Shown here: positions 62,641 to 64,000 of the stretch, in pieces
Layout: every line of letters begins with the position of its first letter
Numbering within the stretch: the first letter of the stretch is position 1
Source of the DNA: Acetomicrobium thermoterrenum DSM 13490
GTDB lineage: Bacteria; Synergistota; Synergistia; Synergistales; Acetomicrobiaceae
Direction: 5' to 3'
Assembly (NCBI RefSeq): GCF_900107215.1
Contig: NZ_FNPD01000003.1
Coordinates: forward strand, 1 to 64,000
DNA: 64,000 bases
Position numbers and translations under genes: made by a program
Notes under the pieces: generated by a model
Database searches by the model: none
What the model was told of the DNA's origin: nothing
What the model saw: only the letters and a program-made list of their open reading frames with translations

Positions 62641-64000
62641 TTAAGTTTTATCGATATGTATCTTGCCCCTGACGTAAGAAAAGTAAATACCTGTCAAACA
62701 GGTAATAGCCGAGATAAAAAACGCCAGATTAACGCTTCCCAAGAATAGATCGAGGTTTGCAGCTATTTGTGCTTTTCCGAGCTTTACGGAAAATATTGCC
62801 GTGGCCAAGGCGAGGCTCATCGTTTGACCGAGCAGTCGCATGGTGGCCAAAGTGCTTGAGGCAGCTCCGTAATATTCGTTTGTGACGGAACTCATTATGG
62901 CGTTAACATTAGGTGACGAAAAAAGGGCAAAACCAAAACCCAAAAAACAGAGGGCAAAAATCAAATGAAAAAAGGATGTGGCAAGGCTTAATCGCGACAA
63001 GAAAAAGAGGCCCAACGCCGTAAGGGCCATGCCCACAGAAGCGATGTACCTCGGCTCGACGTTATCCGACATGCGTCCTGCGAAGGGAGAAAAACCGGCT
63101 TGGATGGCCGGCTGTATCACCAAAACGGACCCTGCCAGCTGTGGAGATATACCCTTGACATATTGCAAATAGAGGCTCAACAGAAAGGCAACCGATGCCG
63201 TTGCCGCGTAATTTATTAAGGCAGCCAAATTAGAAAAGGCAAAACTCCTATTCCCGAGAAATAGCTTTATATTGAATACAGGATTAGAGACAATCCATTG
63301 ATGCCTTAGAAATAGAAGGGCGATTACAATGCCGGCCGAAATGAAATAAAGGCTTTTAACTTGAGGTACGAGAAAAATGCCATACATAAATGATAACAAA
63401 AAGATGACATATAAAGCGCTGCCCAATATATCGAAGGGTTCATCTTTGGCAACCCTCCATTCTCTTTTAATATAACGAAGTATCATATAAAAAACAAATA
63501 AGCTGAAAACACCCGTTGAAACGAAGATACTTTTCCACCCGAAGTTTTGGACTAAAATCCCGCCGCAGAAGGGCCCCATCGATAATCCCAAATACGTCGC
63601 TGCCGTATTGATGCCCATAGCCCTTCCTCTCTCTCCTGGCGGAAAAATGGAAGCAAGTATGGCAACCGACGTCGTAACAATCATTGCACCGCCTATTCCC
63701 TGCAGCAGACGACAGAAAATAAGGAAAGTCAAATTCATAGAAAACAATGCAAGAAAGTTGAAGATTGCCAAAAGCGCAGCGCCCAACAAAAAGATCTTCC
63801 TTCTTCCGATTATGTCGGCAGCCCTTCCCACGGGGACTAAGGCAGCTGCCGTTGCAAGCATGTAAGAGGTTGCGACCCAACCCAGATCTGCAGCGTCAGC
63901 TTTGAAATAAAGACCTATGACCGGCAAAGCTATGTTTACCGTCGATATCATAAAAGGCCCCAGGAAAGAGGCCGCTGCCGAGACAAAAAGCACTCTTCTT
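62641..64000 (-). CDS. MFS efflux transporter (DHA2/EmrB-like), 5' end beyond the window
   Basis: At least 452 residues and about 14 hydrophobic segments. AAASFLGPFMISTVNIALPVIG near the start and LGWVATSYMLATAAALVPVGRAADIIGRRK are DHA2-family features (motif A with RxxDxxGRR). LLQGIGGAMIVTTSVAI is motif C-like. The frame continues upstream past a GTG at 63993 to the end of the window with two Arg codons, so the true start is outside. Probably exports drugs or metabolites using the proton gradient. Confidence 0.9.
   Translation of the reverse strand, partial: RRVLFVSAAASFLGPFMISTVNIALPVIGLYFKADAADLGWVATSYMLATAAALVPVGRAADIIGRRKIFLLGAALLAIFNFLALFSMNLTFLIFCRLLQGIGGAMIVTTSVAILASIFPPGERGRAMGINTAATYLGLSMGPFCGGILVQNFGWKSIFVSTGVFSLFVFYMILRYIKREWRVAKDEPFDILGSALYVIFLLSFMYGIFLVPQVKSLYFISAGIVIALLFLRHQWIVSNPVFNIKLFLGNRSFAFSNLAALINYAATASVAFLLSLYLQYVKGISPQLAGSVLVIQPAIQAGFSPFAGRMSDNVEPRYIASVGMALTALGLFFLSRLSLATSFFHLIFALCFLGFGFALFSSPNVNAIMSSVTNEYYGAASSTLATMRLLGQTMSLALATAIFSVKLGKAQIAANLDLFLGSVNLAFFISAITCLTGIYFSYVRGKIHIDKT

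Noticed and set aside
1-64000. CRISPR arrays, tRNA or rRNA genes
   Set aside because: No regularly spaced repeats and no tRNA or rRNA signatures were recognised by eye; a covariance scan could still find a missed tRNA.

Overview
ORGANISM. The window looks like the chromosome of an anaerobic, amino-acid- and compatible-solute-fermenting bacterium. Synergistota (Acetomicrobium/Anaerobaculum-like) is my best guess. It rests on two in-frame UGA (selenocysteine) codons in glycine/betaine-reductase-type genes, formate-tetrahydrofolate ligase, two Glu/Leu/Phe/Val-type dehydrogenases, TRAP and BCCT solute transporters, ferredoxin-like aldo/keto reductase and CstA. No rRNA or tRNA gene was seen, so the phylum is inference. 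LAYOUT. 0-16 kb: a possible transposase tail, carB without carA, then a four-gene ABC importer (DUF3798 binding protein, double ATPase, two permeases). The importer sits between decayed copies of three genes (TPR/YrbL-like protein, MATE exporter, DtxR-type regulator) whose intact relatives lie at 9.9-10.9 and 13.6-15.9 kb. Also here are an Fe-S aldo/keto reductase, an HD-GYP phosphodiesterase and an XRE regulator. 16-22 kb: lytic transglycosylase, YbaK-type deacylase, Hsp20, secreted C69 dipeptidase, formate/nitrite channel. 22-41 kb: a large catabolic region with panB, a U32-like TIM-barrel protein, two glutamate-dehydrogenase paralogues, a threonine-dehydratase-like PLP enzyme, a TRAP transporter, an Asp/Glu-racemase-like protein, two paralogous M24 'pita-bread' hydrolases lacking most metal ligands, two M20 amidohydrolases, fhs, a GntR/FCD regulator and a DUF3100 plus small-partner membrane pair. 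Fragments of alr, an M20 gene and glyA lie between them. 41-48 kb: sensor kinase and NarL-type regulator, then a sarcosine/betaine-reductase-like operon (grdA with UGA, GrdE/G/I-type proprotein, GrdB/F/H-type subunit with UGA) and a BCCT transporter. 48-50 kb: glmS with its own promoter and a glmS ribozyme leader. 50-64 kb: an ArsA-like ATPase with two unknown partners, cstA, an orphan gene, asparaginase, trkAH, EamA, P1 peptidase, LUD protein, a small His-rich protein and an MFS exporter cut by the window edge. HOW IT FITS TOGETHER. The middle 25 kb reads as uptake and fermentation of nitrogen-rich small molecules. The gene families at 25-35 kb (EutB-like, TRAP, EutA-like, EutD/DoeA-like, acyl-amino-acid deacylase, GntR) match the aerobic ectoine/hydroxyectoine utilisation gene set in kind, though not completely. 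A betaine-type reductase and a BCCT carrier lie 10 kb further on. The main hypothesis is therefore an anaerobic compatible-solute degradation region; a creatine-to-sarcosine route is the main alternative. Fhs and the glutamate dehydrogenases would handle one-carbon units and amino nitrogen. All functions are read from motifs and recalled family features; no search was run.
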